From Clostridia bacterium (GTDB taxonomy: Bacteria; Bacillota; Clostridia; Oscillospirales; CAG-272): DNA of 64,000 nt. Made by a program: the position numbers and the translations under genes. Below the pieces are notes generated by a model. That model did not search any database and had not been told where the DNA came from. It saw nothing but the letters and a program-made list of their open reading frames with translations. The DNA is taken from the NCBI GenBank assembly GCA_017471825.1, contig JAFURQ010000021.1:62001-126000 (forward strand), read 5' to 3'. Shown here in pieces: positions 33,303-42,337 of the stretch. How positions within the stretch are numbered: position 1 is the first letter of the stretch; every line of letters begins with the position of its first letter.

Positions 33303-33758
33303 TTAATCCTCGAGCGGACGGATTTGCACGTCGGTATAGAGCTTACCGTCGAGGTGGTCGCATTCGTGGCAGATTGCACGAGCGAGAAGGTCGGTGCCGC
33401 GAAGCTCGTACTCGTTTCCGTTTCTGTCAGTCGCCCTTACCGTTACGGCGCGCGGGCGCTTGGTTATACCGTAGGCGCCGGGGTTGGAAAGACAGCCCTC
33501 GGATTCGGTCTGCTCGCCTGCGAAGGCGATAATTTTGGGGTTGATGAGCTCGTAAACCTTGCCCTCCTCTACCTCTATAACGGCTATTCTGCGAAGGATT
33601 CCGACCTGGGGGGCGGCGAGTCCGCAGCCGCCTGCGGCGCGCATGGTTTGTATCATATCGTCTATTAGGGTTTTGATTCTCGGGGTTATCTCCTCAACGG
33701 GTCTTGCCACCTTGCGGAGCATGGGGTCGCCGAATTTCACGATTTTGAGTATTGCCAT
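33303..33758 (-). CDS. def: Peptide deformylase
   Basis: 151 residues with all three motifs: GGCGLAAPQVG, EGCLSNPG (metal Cys) and HECDHLDG (HExxH). Removes formyl from new proteins. The EGCLSN and short N-terminus suit the iron type I class. AAAGGAAC site before the ATG; 13 bases after priA. Confidence 0.96.
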   Translation of the reverse strand: MAILKIVKFGDPMLRKVARPVEEITPRIKTLIDDMIQTMRAAGGCGLAAPQVGILRRIAVIEVEEGKVYELINPKIIAFAGEQTESEGCLSNPGAYGITKRPRAVTVRATDRNGNEYELRGTDLLARAICHECDHLDGKLYTDVQIRPLED

Positions 33759-33771
33759 TTTCTGTTCCTTT

Positions 33772-36012
33772 CTATACCGTGAGCGGATTCAGGTCTATTG
33801 CGAGGCTCACGTTTCGTTTTTGCGCATAGATGCATAAAAGCTCGTGGAAGAAGCGCCGTGACTCCTTGTTAAGACGGCATTTTATTACCATACGCATTCT
33901 GTATTTTTCATTGACTCGGTACACCTGCGCCTCAAAGGGACCGAAAACGGTTACGGGAAGGGCGGAATATTCACCCTTCAGCTTTGATATTACCGTTTCC
34001 GACAGCTCTGTTGCGCCGACGAGTACGTCCCTCTCGTTTTCTGCGGTGAGGGTAAGCTGAACCATATCGCAGAAGGGGGGATACGCGAGAGTGCGGCGAA
34101 GCTCTATTTCACCGCGGTAAAATTCGTCGTAGTTCTGTGTGCAGGCGAGTCTTATAATTTCATTTTTGGGGGAGTAGGTCTGGATAACGGCTACGCCGTT
34201 GTCGCTTGCGCGTCCTGCCCTACCGATAACCTGAGTCAAGAGCGAGAAGGTTTTTTCAGAGGCGCGGAAGTCGCTTAAGTAAAGCGAGGTATCCGCGAGC
34301 ACCACGCCGACGAGTGTGACGTTCGGGAAATCGTGTCCCTTTGCCACCATCTGAGTGCCGAGAAGTATATCGTATTCACCGCTTCTGAATTCGTCGGTCA
34401 TTCTGTCATACGCCTGCTTACCGCCCGTGGTGTCCGCGTCCATTCTCATAACGCGCATATCCTCAAGATATTCACCGAGGGCGCCCTCGACCTTCTGCGT
34501 GCCGAAGCCGAGGAAGGAGAGCCTGTCTGCCGAACAGGACGGGCAGGTGCGCGGTGTCGGCTCTGTGTGTCCGCAAAGGTGGCAAAGAAGCTTGCCGCCG
34601 CGTCCTGCCGTGTGATAGGTGAGTGACACCGAGCAGCGCGGACAGCTGATTACCTCGCCGCATTCCTTACAGCTTATCTGACTGTTATAGCCGCGGCGGT
34701 TGAGGAAGAGTATCGCCTGCTTGCCGTTGTCTCTTACCTCCTCGAGTGAGTGAAGCAGTCTTTCGCTTATGGGGGTTATATTGCCGAGCCTGAGCTCCTC
34801 GCGCATATCGACGATAACTGCGTCGGGCAGGCGGAAGCCGCCGTAGCGCTCGCGGAGCGGCACGAGGGTATATTTGCCCGTTTCCGCCTTATGAAAGCTT
34901 TCGACCGACGGGGTTGCCGATGCCAGAAGCATAAGCGCGTTATTTTTGCCTGCGCGGTAGGCGGCTACGTCGCGCGCGTGGTATTTCGGGTCGCTTTCAG
35001 ATTTATAGGTATGCTCGTGCTCCTCGTCTATTACTATCATACCGAGGTTATCGAGCGGCGCAAACACCGCCGAGCGAGTGCCGATAACGAGGTCAACCTC
35101 ACCCCTTTTGATTCTGCGCCAGGCGTCGAGCCGCTCTCCGTTCGAGAGAGAGGAATGTATCACCGCGACGCGCTCGCCGTAGCGCTTACAGAAGATGCTG
35201 ACGGTCTGGGGAGTCAGGGCGATTTCCGGCACCATCATTATGATGCTTTTTCCGTCCTCTATAACCCTGTCGATAGCCTTCATTATAACCTTGGTTTTGC
35301 CGCTTCCCGTAACGCCGTAAAGAAGTGCGGCGCGCGGAGCGTTTTCAAGGTACAGAGCCTCCACCGTCGAATATGCCGCCGTTTGCGCGGGGGTAAGGTT
35401 TATGGGCGAGGTATCGCGCTCGCGCGCGTATTCCGCGTAGGGATTCCTTATCTGCTCGCTTGAATCTATCTCGATTATGCCCTTTTCCGCGAGGGCGGCT
35501 ATATGCTGTGAGGTGACGCCGGGCAGTGTGCGCACGAGATTATAGTCTGCTGTGGTGATGTCCGAAAGGTAGGATATCACCCTTCTCTGCCCCTCACTGC
35601 GAATGCCTGCCCTGCCCTTAGCAAGAAGGAGCGCTGCCGCTTCCTCACCCGTGAGCTTCAGACGGCAGGATTTGGAGTATTTGACGTTGAAGGAGCCCGT
35701 GAGCGCTCCCGGGGGGAGTATGGCGCGAGCCGCCTCACCAAAGGTACAGAGGGTGTAATCCTTCAAAAACAAGCATAGCCCGAGCATTTCCTCCGTAAAG
35801 GCGGGGCGGTCGGTGAGGACCGAATGCACGGGCTTTATACCTTCCCCTGCATCACCCTCCTTGACGGCGGTGACGACTCCAAGCCGAAGCTTGTTTGCCC
35901 TGCCGAAGGGGACGCGGACGACTGCGCCGCGCACTGCATCGGGTATCGGGGAATAATCAAAGGGGCGGTCTATGTGATAGGGCGCATCAAAGATATATAC
36001 CTCGCAGAGCAT
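33772..36012 (-). CDS. priA: Primosomal replication-restart helicase PriA
   Basis: 746 residues: N-terminal 3'-DNA-binding domain (YHIDRPFDYSPIPD), superfamily 2 helicase core with GVTGSGKTKV (Walker A) and DEEHEHTYKSE, a zinc-binding insert with CxxC pairs (CKECG, CPRC, CHLCG, CPSC), and motif VIGRAGRASDNG. It restarts stalled forks. ATG at 36012 (MLCEVYIF) is preferred to the GTG three codons earlier because GGGGAGG lies about 10 bases away from it. Confidence 0.95.
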   Translation of the reverse strand: MLCEVYIFDAPYHIDRPFDYSPIPDAVRGAVVRVPFGRANKLRLGVVTAVKEGDAGEGIKPVHSVLTDRPAFTEEMLGLCLFLKDYTLCTFGEAARAILPPGALTGSFNVKYSKSCRLKLTGEEAAALLLAKGRAGIRSEGQRRVISYLSDITTADYNLVRTLPGVTSQHIAALAEKGIIEIDSSEQIRNPYAEYARERDTSPINLTPAQTAAYSTVEALYLENAPRAALLYGVTGSGKTKVIMKAIDRVIEDGKSIIMMVPEIALTPQTVSIFCKRYGERVAVIHSSLSNGERLDAWRRIKRGEVDLVIGTRSAVFAPLDNLGMIVIDEEHEHTYKSESDPKYHARDVAAYRAGKNNALMLLASATPSVESFHKAETGKYTLVPLRERYGGFRLPDAVIVDMREELRLGNITPISERLLHSLEEVRDNGKQAILFLNRRGYNSQISCKECGEVISCPRCSVSLTYHTAGRGGKLLCHLCGHTEPTPRTCPSCSADRLSFLGFGTQKVEGALGEYLEDMRVMRMDADTTGGKQAYDRMTDEFRSGEYDILLGTQMVAKGHDFPNVTLVGVVLADTSLYLSDFRASEKTFSLLTQVIGRAGRASDNGVAVIQTYSPKNEIIRLACTQNYDEFYRGEIELRRTLAYPPFCDMVQLTLTAENERDVLVGATELSETVISKLKGEYSALPVTVFGPFEAQVYRVNEKYRMRMVIKCRLNKESRRFFHELLCIYAQKRNVSLAIDLNPLTV

Positions 36013-36048
36013 CCGTATCACACCTCCCCTTTACCTGTTTTCGATTTC

Positions 36049-36315
36049 TTACTTGTTTTCGGGACGGACCATTCTGTATTTTCCGTCAACGAGTCTTGCT
36101 ATTGCAATCTTTACCGCCTTCTGATCCTTGTATTCGGGAGCGATAAGCGCCGAGAGAGATTTCTCGGTTTCGTGGTTGTCGATCATTTTCTGTGCCTTTG
36201 CCTTCATATCGACGTACTCGTCGGTTACGAGGCGCGCGCATTTTGCCACGCCGACTACGAGCTCGTAGCGGTTGAATTCGCCCTTTGCAAGCTGTTCAAT
36301 GGTAGGATAAATCAT
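36049..36315 (-). CDS. rpoZ: RNA polymerase omega subunit
   Basis: 88 residues, with the omega core GEFNRYELVVGVAKCARLVTDEY followed by a longer middle than E. coli and an ALIAPEYKDQKAVKIAIARL end. The Arg/Leu-rich core that docks on beta-prime is clear. It lies between remA and priA. In many Bacillota gmk lies just before it and coaBC just after; neither is present here. Confidence 0.88.
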   Translation of the reverse strand: MIYPTIEQLAKGEFNRYELVVGVAKCARLVTDEYVDMKAKAQKMIDNHETEKSLSALIAPEYKDQKAVKIAIARLVDGKYRMVRPENK

Positions 36316-36348
36316 TTTTCTATCTCACTTTCTTTTGGTAAGTCGTTA

Positions 36349-36615
36349 TTATTCCTCGGGATCCTCGTCGTCAAGAGCGGTATCGCTGGCAAGACGGTTG
36401 GTTATGGTTTCCGCCTGTATTGCGGAAAGGATTACGTGGTCGGAGTCGGTGATTATAACCGCTCTCGTTCTTCTGCCGCAGGAAACGTCGATTACTCTGT
36501 CGTCCTCCTTGGCATCCTGTACGAGCCTTTTGATCGGGGCGGAATCGGGGCCCGCGATGGCTACTATTCTGTTTGCGGAAACCATATTTCCGAAGCCGAT
36601 GTTTATGAATTTCAT
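36349..36615 (-). CDS. remA: Extracellular matrix regulator RemA (DUF370)
   Basis: 88 residues with the RemA pattern [68 protein letters not shown]. RemA is a ring-forming DNA-binding activator of biofilm and osmotic genes in Bacillus; its role in clostridia is not settled. Directly downstream of yicC, as in Bacillus. GGAGGAG site. Confidence 0.93.
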   Translation of the reverse strand: MKFINIGFGNMVSANRIVAIAGPDSAPIKRLVQDAKEDDRVIDVSCGRRTRAVIITDSDHVILSAIQAETITNRLASDTALDDEDPEE

Positions 36616-36627
36616 ATTCTCCTCCGA

Positions 36628-37515
36628 TTACTCTATGTTCTGCACCTGCTCGCGTATTTTCTCGAGCTCGCCCTTCATATCCACGACGATTCTCGCTATC
36701 TTAGCGTTGTTGCACTTTGAGCCGATGGTGTTGGTCTCCCTGTTCAGCTCCTGCATAAGAAAATCGAGCTTTCTGCCCGAGGGCTCGGGAAGAGCAAGTA
36801 TATCGTAAAAGGCGCCGAAGTGCGAGCGAAGCCGTACAAGCTCCTCGTCTATTGCGATTTTGTCAGCCCAGACGGCACATTCGGTAAGCAGGCGGTTCTC
36901 GTCAATGGCAACCGCGTTGTCGGCAAGAATATTTCGCAGCCGTGCTTCAAGCTTGTCGCGGTAGCCCACGGTGTCCTCGTGCGAGATTTTCTCAACCGTG
37001 TCGGCATAGGAGCGGACGAGCTCGATTTTCGCCGTGATGTCTGACGCCGCCTTCTCACCCTCGACGGTACGCATCTGTACGTACCCCGCTATCGCCATAT
37101 CGAGCACGGTGCGGAAGCGCTCCCATTCTGCCTCGAGGTCCTCCTCGGGCTTATCGTAGGTGAAAATATCGCGGTTCTGCGCGACGGTCATAACCGAAAT
37201 ATCGTCCTTCAGCGAAAATCTGTCGCGCAGGGTGCGGAGCGCGGCTACGTAGCTCTCGGCAAACGCCTCGTCAATACCGACGGCGCCAACGCCCGAGGTG
37301 TGATCGTCCACTGTTATGTAAACGTCAACCTTGCCGCGTGCTATTGCGTTGTGCTGGACGTGTGATTTGATGCGCTCCTCAAGGAAGATGTAGGCTCTCG
37401 GCAATTTAACCGAGCAGTCGAAATACCTTGAATTGACGCTCTTGATTTCAACCGTTATATCCTTATCCTCGCCCTCGAGCTTTGCTCTGCCGAAGGCGGT
37501 CATACTCTTAATCAT
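36628..37515 (-). CDS. yicC: YicC/YloC family endoribonuclease
   Basis: 295 residues with the family start MIKSMTAFGRAK, the KSVNSRYFDCSVKLPRAYIFLEERIKSHV segment and the C-terminal GRKLDFLMQELNRETNTIGSKCNN signature. The family are endoribonucleases acting on structured RNA. AAGGACTG site; two bases after nrdR. Confidence 0.94.
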   Translation of the reverse strand: MIKSMTAFGRAKLEGEDKDITVEIKSVNSRYFDCSVKLPRAYIFLEERIKSHVQHNAIARGKVDVYITVDDHTSGVGAVGIDEAFAESYVAALRTLRDRFSLKDDISVMTVAQNRDIFTYDKPEEDLEAEWERFRTVLDMAIAGYVQMRTVEGEKAASDITAKIELVRSYADTVEKISHEDTVGYRDKLEARLRNILADNAVAIDENRLLTECAVWADKIAIDEELVRLRSHFGAFYDILALPEPSGRKLDFLMQELNRETNTIGSKCNNAKIARIVVDMKGELEKIREQVQNIE

Positions 37516-37517
37516 AT

Positions 37518-37991
37518 TCAGTCCTTCTTTTCGGAATTTCTCTTCTTGTTGCGGCGGTTAAGCGCGCGTATCTCCTCGGCAAAGGCGTCAATGTCGCGGA
37601 ACTCGCGGTAGACCGAGGCAAAGCGTATGTATGAAACTATGTCGACGTCGCGGAGTCTTTCAAGCACCATCTCGCCGATGTCGGCGGACTTTATCTCGGT
37701 GACGAGCGAGTTCTGAAGCTCCGATTCGATTGAAAGGGCGATTCCCTCCGCATCTACGCCGCGCTTCTGGCAGGCGCGCATTATGCCGATTATGAGCTTA
37801 TGCTTATCGAAAAATTCGTGACGTCCGTCGCGCTTGATGACGGTGATCGGAACGGTATCGACAACCTCGTAGGTGGTAAACCGTCTGCCGCAGGATGGGC
37901 ACTCGCGGCGGCGCTTTATGCTTGCGCCGTCGTCAACGGGGCGGGAGTCAAGAACTCTGGAATCCTGAAAATTACAAATGGGGCATTTCAT
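37518..37991 (-). CDS. nrdR: Transcriptional repressor NrdR
   Basis: 157 residues: zinc ribbon MKCPICNF...CPSCGRRFTTYE with four Cys, then an ATP-cone (VIKRDGRHEFFDKHKLIIGIMRACQKR). It represses ribonucleotide reductase genes in response to dATP/ATP. The ATG at 37991 gives the conserved N-terminus; a longer frame upstream lacks similarity. First gene of the operon, behind a good promoter. Confidence 0.96.
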   Translation of the reverse strand: MKCPICNFQDSRVLDSRPVDDGASIKRRRECPSCGRRFTTYEVVDTVPITVIKRDGRHEFFDKHKLIIGIMRACQKRGVDAEGIALSIESELQNSLVTEIKSADIGEMVLERLRDVDIVSYIRFASVYREFRDIDAFAEEIRALNRRNKKRNSEKKD

Positions 37992-38051
37992 CTTTTGCCG
38001 TGTTTCCTTTATGTAGCGTGTTATGTGCGTGACCGCATGCGTATCGCACAT

Positions 38052-38080
38052 ATTATAGCACAAATATTTTTAAAAGTAAA
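38052..38080 (-). promoter_or_regulatory. Promoter of the nrdR-to-rsgA operon
   Basis: Minus-strand TTTACT (38075-38080), 17 bases, TATAAT (38052-38057). A dyad TGTGCG/CGCACA follows in the leader (about 38024-38050). Confidence 0.75.
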
Positions 38081-38125
38081 GGGGTTAGGGAAATTTTTCC
38101 TTTTTTGAGCTGTCGGGGCAAAAAA

Positions 38126-38160
38126 CCAAAAGCGCGAGCCTCTCGACTCGCGCTTTTTTA
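38126..38160. terminator. Terminator of the PAP2 gene
   Basis: AGCGCGAG (38131-38138) and CTCGCGCT (38147-38154) with an A-run before and T-run after; lies after the PAP2 stop on the minus strand. Confidence 0.82.
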
Positions 38161-38173
38161 GGTAAACAATTAT

Positions 38174-39166
38174 TTACTTATTTTCGGCTTGGGCGGTATC
38201 CGTGTCGCGTTTTTTGAAAATCGAGGCTACCCACGCGCCGAAGGTATCAAGGGGCTTTATCCTCATTTTTGCAAAGTATTTGAAGGTAAGGGGCCATACG
38301 GCACCTGCAAAAAGAACGATAAGAAGGTAGCGCACCATACGGGCGATGTACTCGTTTCCGAACAGGGATACGAGGGGTGAGGAAAGTCCAACCTTGATTC
38401 CGATGATTACACCAAGGCCGACAACGAGCTTGATTATCTGCGCGTACCAGGGTGCCTTGGTATCGAATTTGATGTATTTCGAGTCAAGAGCATACACTAT
38501 CGCAAGTCCTGCGGTACAGCCTGCAAGGGTGAATGCGTTCTTCATTCCGCTGGCGAGGTTTTCTGCCTCGTGTGCGCCGTCCGAGAAGAGCGGGAAATAC
38601 ATAAGGAAGGCTATTGAGAGCAAGAGCGAGCCGAGGACGACGTAGGGCATAAATTTCTCGAAGCGCTCCTCGGTTTTGAACATCGGGTAAAGACCGAATA
38701 CGAGAACTGCCGCGACTATGAGTGAGACGCCGACGTCAAGAGGCGTGTGAACGCCGAGATACATACGGGAAAACGCCACGAGGACTATGAGGGCTATCGA
38801 AATAATTCGCACGGGTAGGGACTTCGAGTATCTGCCGACACCGCCGAGGGTACCTGCAACGTTCTGCGTGTGACCCGACGGGAAGGAGTAGCCGGTTGCC
38901 TCTGCTCTTGCGCTTTCGACTATGGTGAAGCTCGGGTCCTTCACCCAAGGGCGAGGTATTCTGAAGGCGAGCTTCAGAAGCTGGTTTACAACAGTGCCGA
39001 CGAGTCCTACGGTGAGGATGTAATAGCCCTCACGCTTGCTCACGCACCAGAAGAAGAAAATGGCGAGCACGAGAAAGACGGTTTCCTCGCCGAGATGGGT
39101 TATAAGTGAGAAGAACCAATCGAGAAACGGGGTTCTGATCTTTTCTATGAGATATAAGAGCTCCAT
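38174..39166 (-). CDS. PAP2-family membrane phosphatase
   Basis: 330 residues with about eight membrane segments and the three PAP2 motifs: KLAFRIPRP, SFPSGHTQN and SRMYLGVHTPLDV. The family dephosphorylates lipid phosphates such as undecaprenyl pyrophosphate or phosphatidate at the membrane. The C-terminal half (about 175-310) carries extra helices. Nine bases after the AEC transporter gene, so cotranscribed. Substrate not predictable. Confidence 0.9.
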   Translation of the reverse strand: MELLYLIEKIRTPFLDWFFSLITHLGEETVFLVLAIFFFWCVSKREGYYILTVGLVGTVVNQLLKLAFRIPRPWVKDPSFTIVESARAEATGYSFPSGHTQNVAGTLGGVGRYSKSLPVRIISIALIVLVAFSRMYLGVHTPLDVGVSLIVAAVLVFGLYPMFKTEERFEKFMPYVVLGSLLLSIAFLMYFPLFSDGAHEAENLASGMKNAFTLAGCTAGLAIVYALDSKYIKFDTKAPWYAQIIKLVVGLGVIIGIKVGLSSPLVSLFGNEYIARMVRYLLIVLFAGAVWPLTFKYFAKMRIKPLDTFGAWVASIFKKRDTDTAQAENK

Positions 39167-39175
39167 AATTACCTC

Positions 39176-40213
39176 CTATACGAGACTTGCGAGCATTGAC
39201 ATAAGCGGCATACTCGCTATGGATATTATGGTAGAAAATGCTACGAGCTTCGATACGTACGCCGCATCGCAATCGTATTTTTCCGCGAACATTGCCGCGC
39301 TTGATGCGGCGGGGGCTGACGCCATAATGACTACGACGGTGGTTATCTCGCTGTCAATCGGGAGTCCGACAAGCTTCAAGAGTGCTATCGCGCCTATCAC
39401 GAGGGCGGGCATTATGAAATGCCTCAAGCCTATGAAGACGTAGAGGTTTATATCGGCAAAGAATGAGGGCGTTTTGGGTGTATTACAGTCCGCATTCTTC
39501 GCGTCGGTGCCCTCGTTTTTCTTCACACGGGTGGCGCCCTTCAGGTCGATTTCGGCAATTCGGAGTCCGAGCACGAGCATCGAGAGCGGAGCGACGAGGT
39601 TGGCGACCATATTAAGACTCTTGTCGATAATTTCGGGCACGTAGCTGTGAATCGGCAGGAAGAAAAATACTAGTCCGAGCGCGGCGGCGATGGTAACGGG
39701 GTGAAGGAGCGCCTTTTTGGGCGATGCCTCACTTTTCAGCACCGTGCCGTCGTCAAGGGTGTTGCCTGCCGTGCAGATATGAACGCCGAGCGTCCATAAG
39801 AACATATTGAAGGTTATATTGTAGATTGATGCATAGATGGTGTATTCCGCGCCGAGAACCGCAGTGATGAGGGGGATACCCATAAACGCCGCGTTCGAGA
39901 ATATCGTAGCGAAGCGAAGCATTCTCTGCCTGTCCTCCGTGGTCTTGCGGAAGAAGAGGAGCGCGAGGCAGAAGATGCCGTGCGCGATAACCGAGAGCAG
40001 AAGCACCACAAGCGAGTTTATCAGTACGGTATAGCTGTATTCCTTCAGATAGGCGAGGAATATGAGCGCCGGCTGCGCAACGTAAAGAACGAGATTTGAT
40101 ATTCCCTTACCGAAGGCGCCGTCTGCGAGCTTGCATTTGTTGATTATGATACCGGGTATCATCATAATAAAGAGCAAGCCGACGTTAAAAACTATATTAG
40201 AGGCTATTTCCAT
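39176..40213 (-). CDS. AEC-family transporter (auxin efflux carrier-like)
   Basis: 345 residues, about ten membrane segments in two halves around a cytoplasmic loop (GATRVKKNEGTDAKNADCN). The N-terminal half has the FIMMIPGIIINK and VLYVAQPALIFL pattern, the C-terminal half ALLKLVGLPID and MASAPAASSAAMFAEKY. Members carry organic acids such as malate. ATG at 40213 with AAAGGA; five further upstream codons have no site. Confidence 0.88.
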   Translation of the reverse strand: MEIASNIVFNVGLLFIMMIPGIIINKCKLADGAFGKGISNLVLYVAQPALIFLAYLKEYSYTVLINSLVVLLLSVIAHGIFCLALLFFRKTTEDRQRMLRFATIFSNAAFMGIPLITAVLGAEYTIYASIYNITFNMFLWTLGVHICTAGNTLDDGTVLKSEASPKKALLHPVTIAAALGLVFFFLPIHSYVPEIIDKSLNMVANLVAPLSMLVLGLRIAEIDLKGATRVKKNEGTDAKNADCNTPKTPSFFADINLYVFIGLRHFIMPALVIGAIALLKLVGLPIDSEITTVVVIMASAPAASSAAMFAEKYDCDAAYVSKLVAFSTIISIASMPLMSMLASLV

Positions 40214-40227
40214 AGAAATTCCTTTCA

Positions 40228-40264
40228 AAAGAATTTATGGGCTGCGCAGGGCAACCCATAAAGC
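40228..40264 (-). terminator. Weak hairpin between the isomerase and AEC genes
   Basis: TTATGGG (40235-40241) and CCCATAA (40255-40261); the minus-strand flank ATTCTTTTG is only partly T-rich, so it may be a leaky terminator. Confidence 0.4.
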
Positions 40265-40269
40265 GAGCA

Positions 40270-40908
40270 TTATGCGAGAATTCTCTTAACGCACTCTGCG
40301 ATTTTTTCGTCCTTGCAGTTTGCAAAGAAGAGCTCCGCGAATTTAGCACCGCCGAGAGCACCCTTTACAAGCTCTCTGTCGAGGTTTTCGAGTATGTATA
40401 TCATATCGGTGTGAGTAACCTTTTTAACCTCGTCGAGTATCTTCTTGTTTCTCTGCTCGGGAACTGCTCTTTCACGAGGATAGCCAAGGCCCCATTCGGA
40501 AACGAAAAGCTTCTCAAAAACGTACTGAAGGTTGAGCTCACAGCCCCAGCCCCAGCCCTTTGCAAAGGGCATAGAGATAGCGTTACCGTTGTTTACCTGT
40601 GTGAACTGATATGCGTCGGTGGGGTCAACCACGTGACCGCAAAGAACTCCGGGGAAGGAGTTGCAGGCGAGCATTGCGCCCTCGCCGGTGCCACAGCCGG
40701 TGATTACGAGATCGCAAGCGCCGGAGTTGAGAAGGGTTGCGGCAAGAATGCCTATCTGAACGTAGGTGAGCTGCTCCTTGTCCTCTGCGGAGTACATTCC
40801 GTAGTTATGTACCTCGTGGCCGAGGGGCTCTACAACCTTCTTAAGAGTGTCGCAGATAAGAGCGTTTTTAGCAGCCTGGCTGTTTTCGTTAATAAGTGCG
40901 ATTTTCAT
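40270..40908 (-). CDS. RpiB/LacAB-family sugar-phosphate isomerase
   Basis: 212 residues with the RpiB-type core MKIALINENSQAAKNALICDTL and GACDLVITGCGTGEGAMLACNSFPGVLCG, where the Cys of CGTGEG is the catalytic base. Typical RpiB proteins are about 150 residues; the extra 60 here form a helical C-terminus. Ribose-5-phosphate or galactose-6-phosphate isomerase, or another sugar, cannot be separated by sequence alone. No strong binding site is seen before the ATG (GGATG lies 10 or more bases away). Confidence 0.85.
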   Translation of the reverse strand: MKIALINENSQAAKNALICDTLKKVVEPLGHEVHNYGMYSAEDKEQLTYVQIGILAATLLNSGACDLVITGCGTGEGAMLACNSFPGVLCGHVVDPTDAYQFTQVNNGNAISMPFAKGWGWGCELNLQYVFEKLFVSEWGLGYPRERAVPEQRNKKILDEVKKVTHTDMIYILENLDRELVKGALGGAKFAELFFANCKDEKIAECVKRILA

Positions 40909-40960
40909 ATTCCATTATCATCCTTTTTCTTTGTTTTATTATATTTTTGAGTATTTTTGA

Positions 40961-42247
40961 TTACGGAGTAAGACGGTTGGGACCGCGGAAGAGGAACTGC
41001 ACCTCTTTAATTGACATACCGAGGAAGAGCATTGTCATACGGTCGATACCGAGGCCGAAGCCGCCGTGAGGGGGACAGCCGTACTTGAAGAATTCGAGGT
41101 AGAATTTAACGTCCTCATCAAGCCCCTTCTCTGCCGCCTGTGCCTTGAGCACCTCGTATCTGTGCTCACGCTGTGCGCCCGTGGTGATTTCAACACCGCG
41201 CCAGATAAGGTCGTAGCCACAGGGTACGCCACGCTCGTCTCTCATATGGTAGAAGGCGCGCTCTGCCGCCGCGTAATCGGTTATGAAGAGGAACTCGTGA
41301 CCGAACATATCCATCGAGAGCTGCTTGCACATACGCTCTGCCTCGGTGGTGAGGTCGCCCTTAAGCTCATCCGGTACGGTGTAGCCGTATCTTGCCTCAA
41401 GCTCTGCATAAACGTCGGCGAGCTTCATTCTGGGGAAAGGAAGCGCGGGAACTATAACATCGAGCCCGAAGAGCTCCTTGATTTCCTCGCCGTGTGCCGC
41501 CTTTACCTTTTCAAGCGCGTAGGCGAGAAGCTCCTCCTCCATCTTCATAACGTCCTCGAAGCTGTCGATGTAGGAAAACTCGAGGTCGAAGCCTGTGAAC
41601 TCTGTCGCGTGCTTATTGGTGTAGGATTTTTCGGCTCTGAATACGGGGCCTGTTTCAAATATGCGCTCAAGTCCAGATGCCATTGCCATCTGCTTATAGA
41701 ATTGGGGCGACTGCGCGAGGTATGCGGTGGTATCGAAATATTTTACCGAGAAAACATCCGAGCCCGACTCGCTTGCCGCGCCGATAAGCTTGGGGGTGTG
41801 GATTTCCACGAAATTTCTCTCAACCAGGAATTCGCGCAGAGCCGCCGTGAAGGTGGTTTGCAGACGAATCATAAGATGGTTTGCATCGCGGCGAAGGTCA
41901 ATCCATCTGTAATCCATTTTTACGTCGATGTCGGAGTCGTCCTTTATGGGAAGCGCTTCGGCTACCGATTCGATTTTCATCGAGGTGGGGTACATCTCCT
42001 TGCCGCCGAGCTTTACGTATTCGCTGGCAACGACCTCTCCCTCAAAGCTGACAACCGAGTGAATAGTGAGCTTGTCGAGCAGCTCGAGCATCTCGGGATG
42101 CTCCTCTTTTATAACAGTTACCTGAAGCTTGCCGGTAATGTCCTTTACGACGATAAACGCCATATTCTTTTTGTTGCGGAAATTCTCAACGAAGCCCTGT
42201 ACGCGATGCGTGCCGGGGGTAACGTCCTTTATATAGGTTCTTTCCAT
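40961..42247 (-). CDS. aspS: Aspartyl-tRNA synthetase, archaeal/eukaryotic-type (possibly non-discriminating)
   Basis: 428 residues: an N-terminal OB anticodon-binding domain (THRVQGFVENFRNKKNMAFIVV) and a class II core with motif 2 in PVFRAEKSYTNKHATEF and motif 3 GFGLGIDRMTMLFLGMSIKEVQFLFRGPNRLTP. The AYLAQSPQFYKQ segment and the lack of the bacterial GAD insertion (which would make it about 590 residues) place it in the archaeal group. The usual discriminating-type Trp in the OB domain is not seen, so specificity is open. AAGGAAGGGTGA site. Confidence 0.9.
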   Translation of the reverse strand: MERTYIKDVTPGTHRVQGFVENFRNKKNMAFIVVKDITGKLQVTVIKEEHPEMLELLDKLTIHSVVSFEGEVVASEYVKLGGKEMYPTSMKIESVAEALPIKDDSDIDVKMDYRWIDLRRDANHLMIRLQTTFTAALREFLVERNFVEIHTPKLIGAASESGSDVFSVKYFDTTAYLAQSPQFYKQMAMASGLERIFETGPVFRAEKSYTNKHATEFTGFDLEFSYIDSFEDVMKMEEELLAYALEKVKAAHGEEIKELFGLDVIVPALPFPRMKLADVYAELEARYGYTVPDELKGDLTTEAERMCKQLSMDMFGHEFLFITDYAAAERAFYHMRDERGVPCGYDLIWRGVEITTGAQREHRYEVLKAQAAEKGLDEDVKFYLEFFKYGCPPHGGFGLGIDRMTMLFLGMSIKEVQFLFRGPNRLTP

Positions 42248-42286
42248 TTTGGTTTCACCCTTCCTTATTTTTTATATATCCAATAT

Positions 42287-42315
42287 ATTATATAGTATTT
42301 TTTGGCAAAAGTCAA
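42287..42315 (-). promoter_or_regulatory. aspS promoter
   Basis: Minus-strand TTGACT (42310-42315), 17 bases, TATAAT (42287-42292), 40 bases before the start codon. Confidence 0.8.
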
Positions 42316-42337
42316 GTATGCGCAGTATTTTAAAGCC

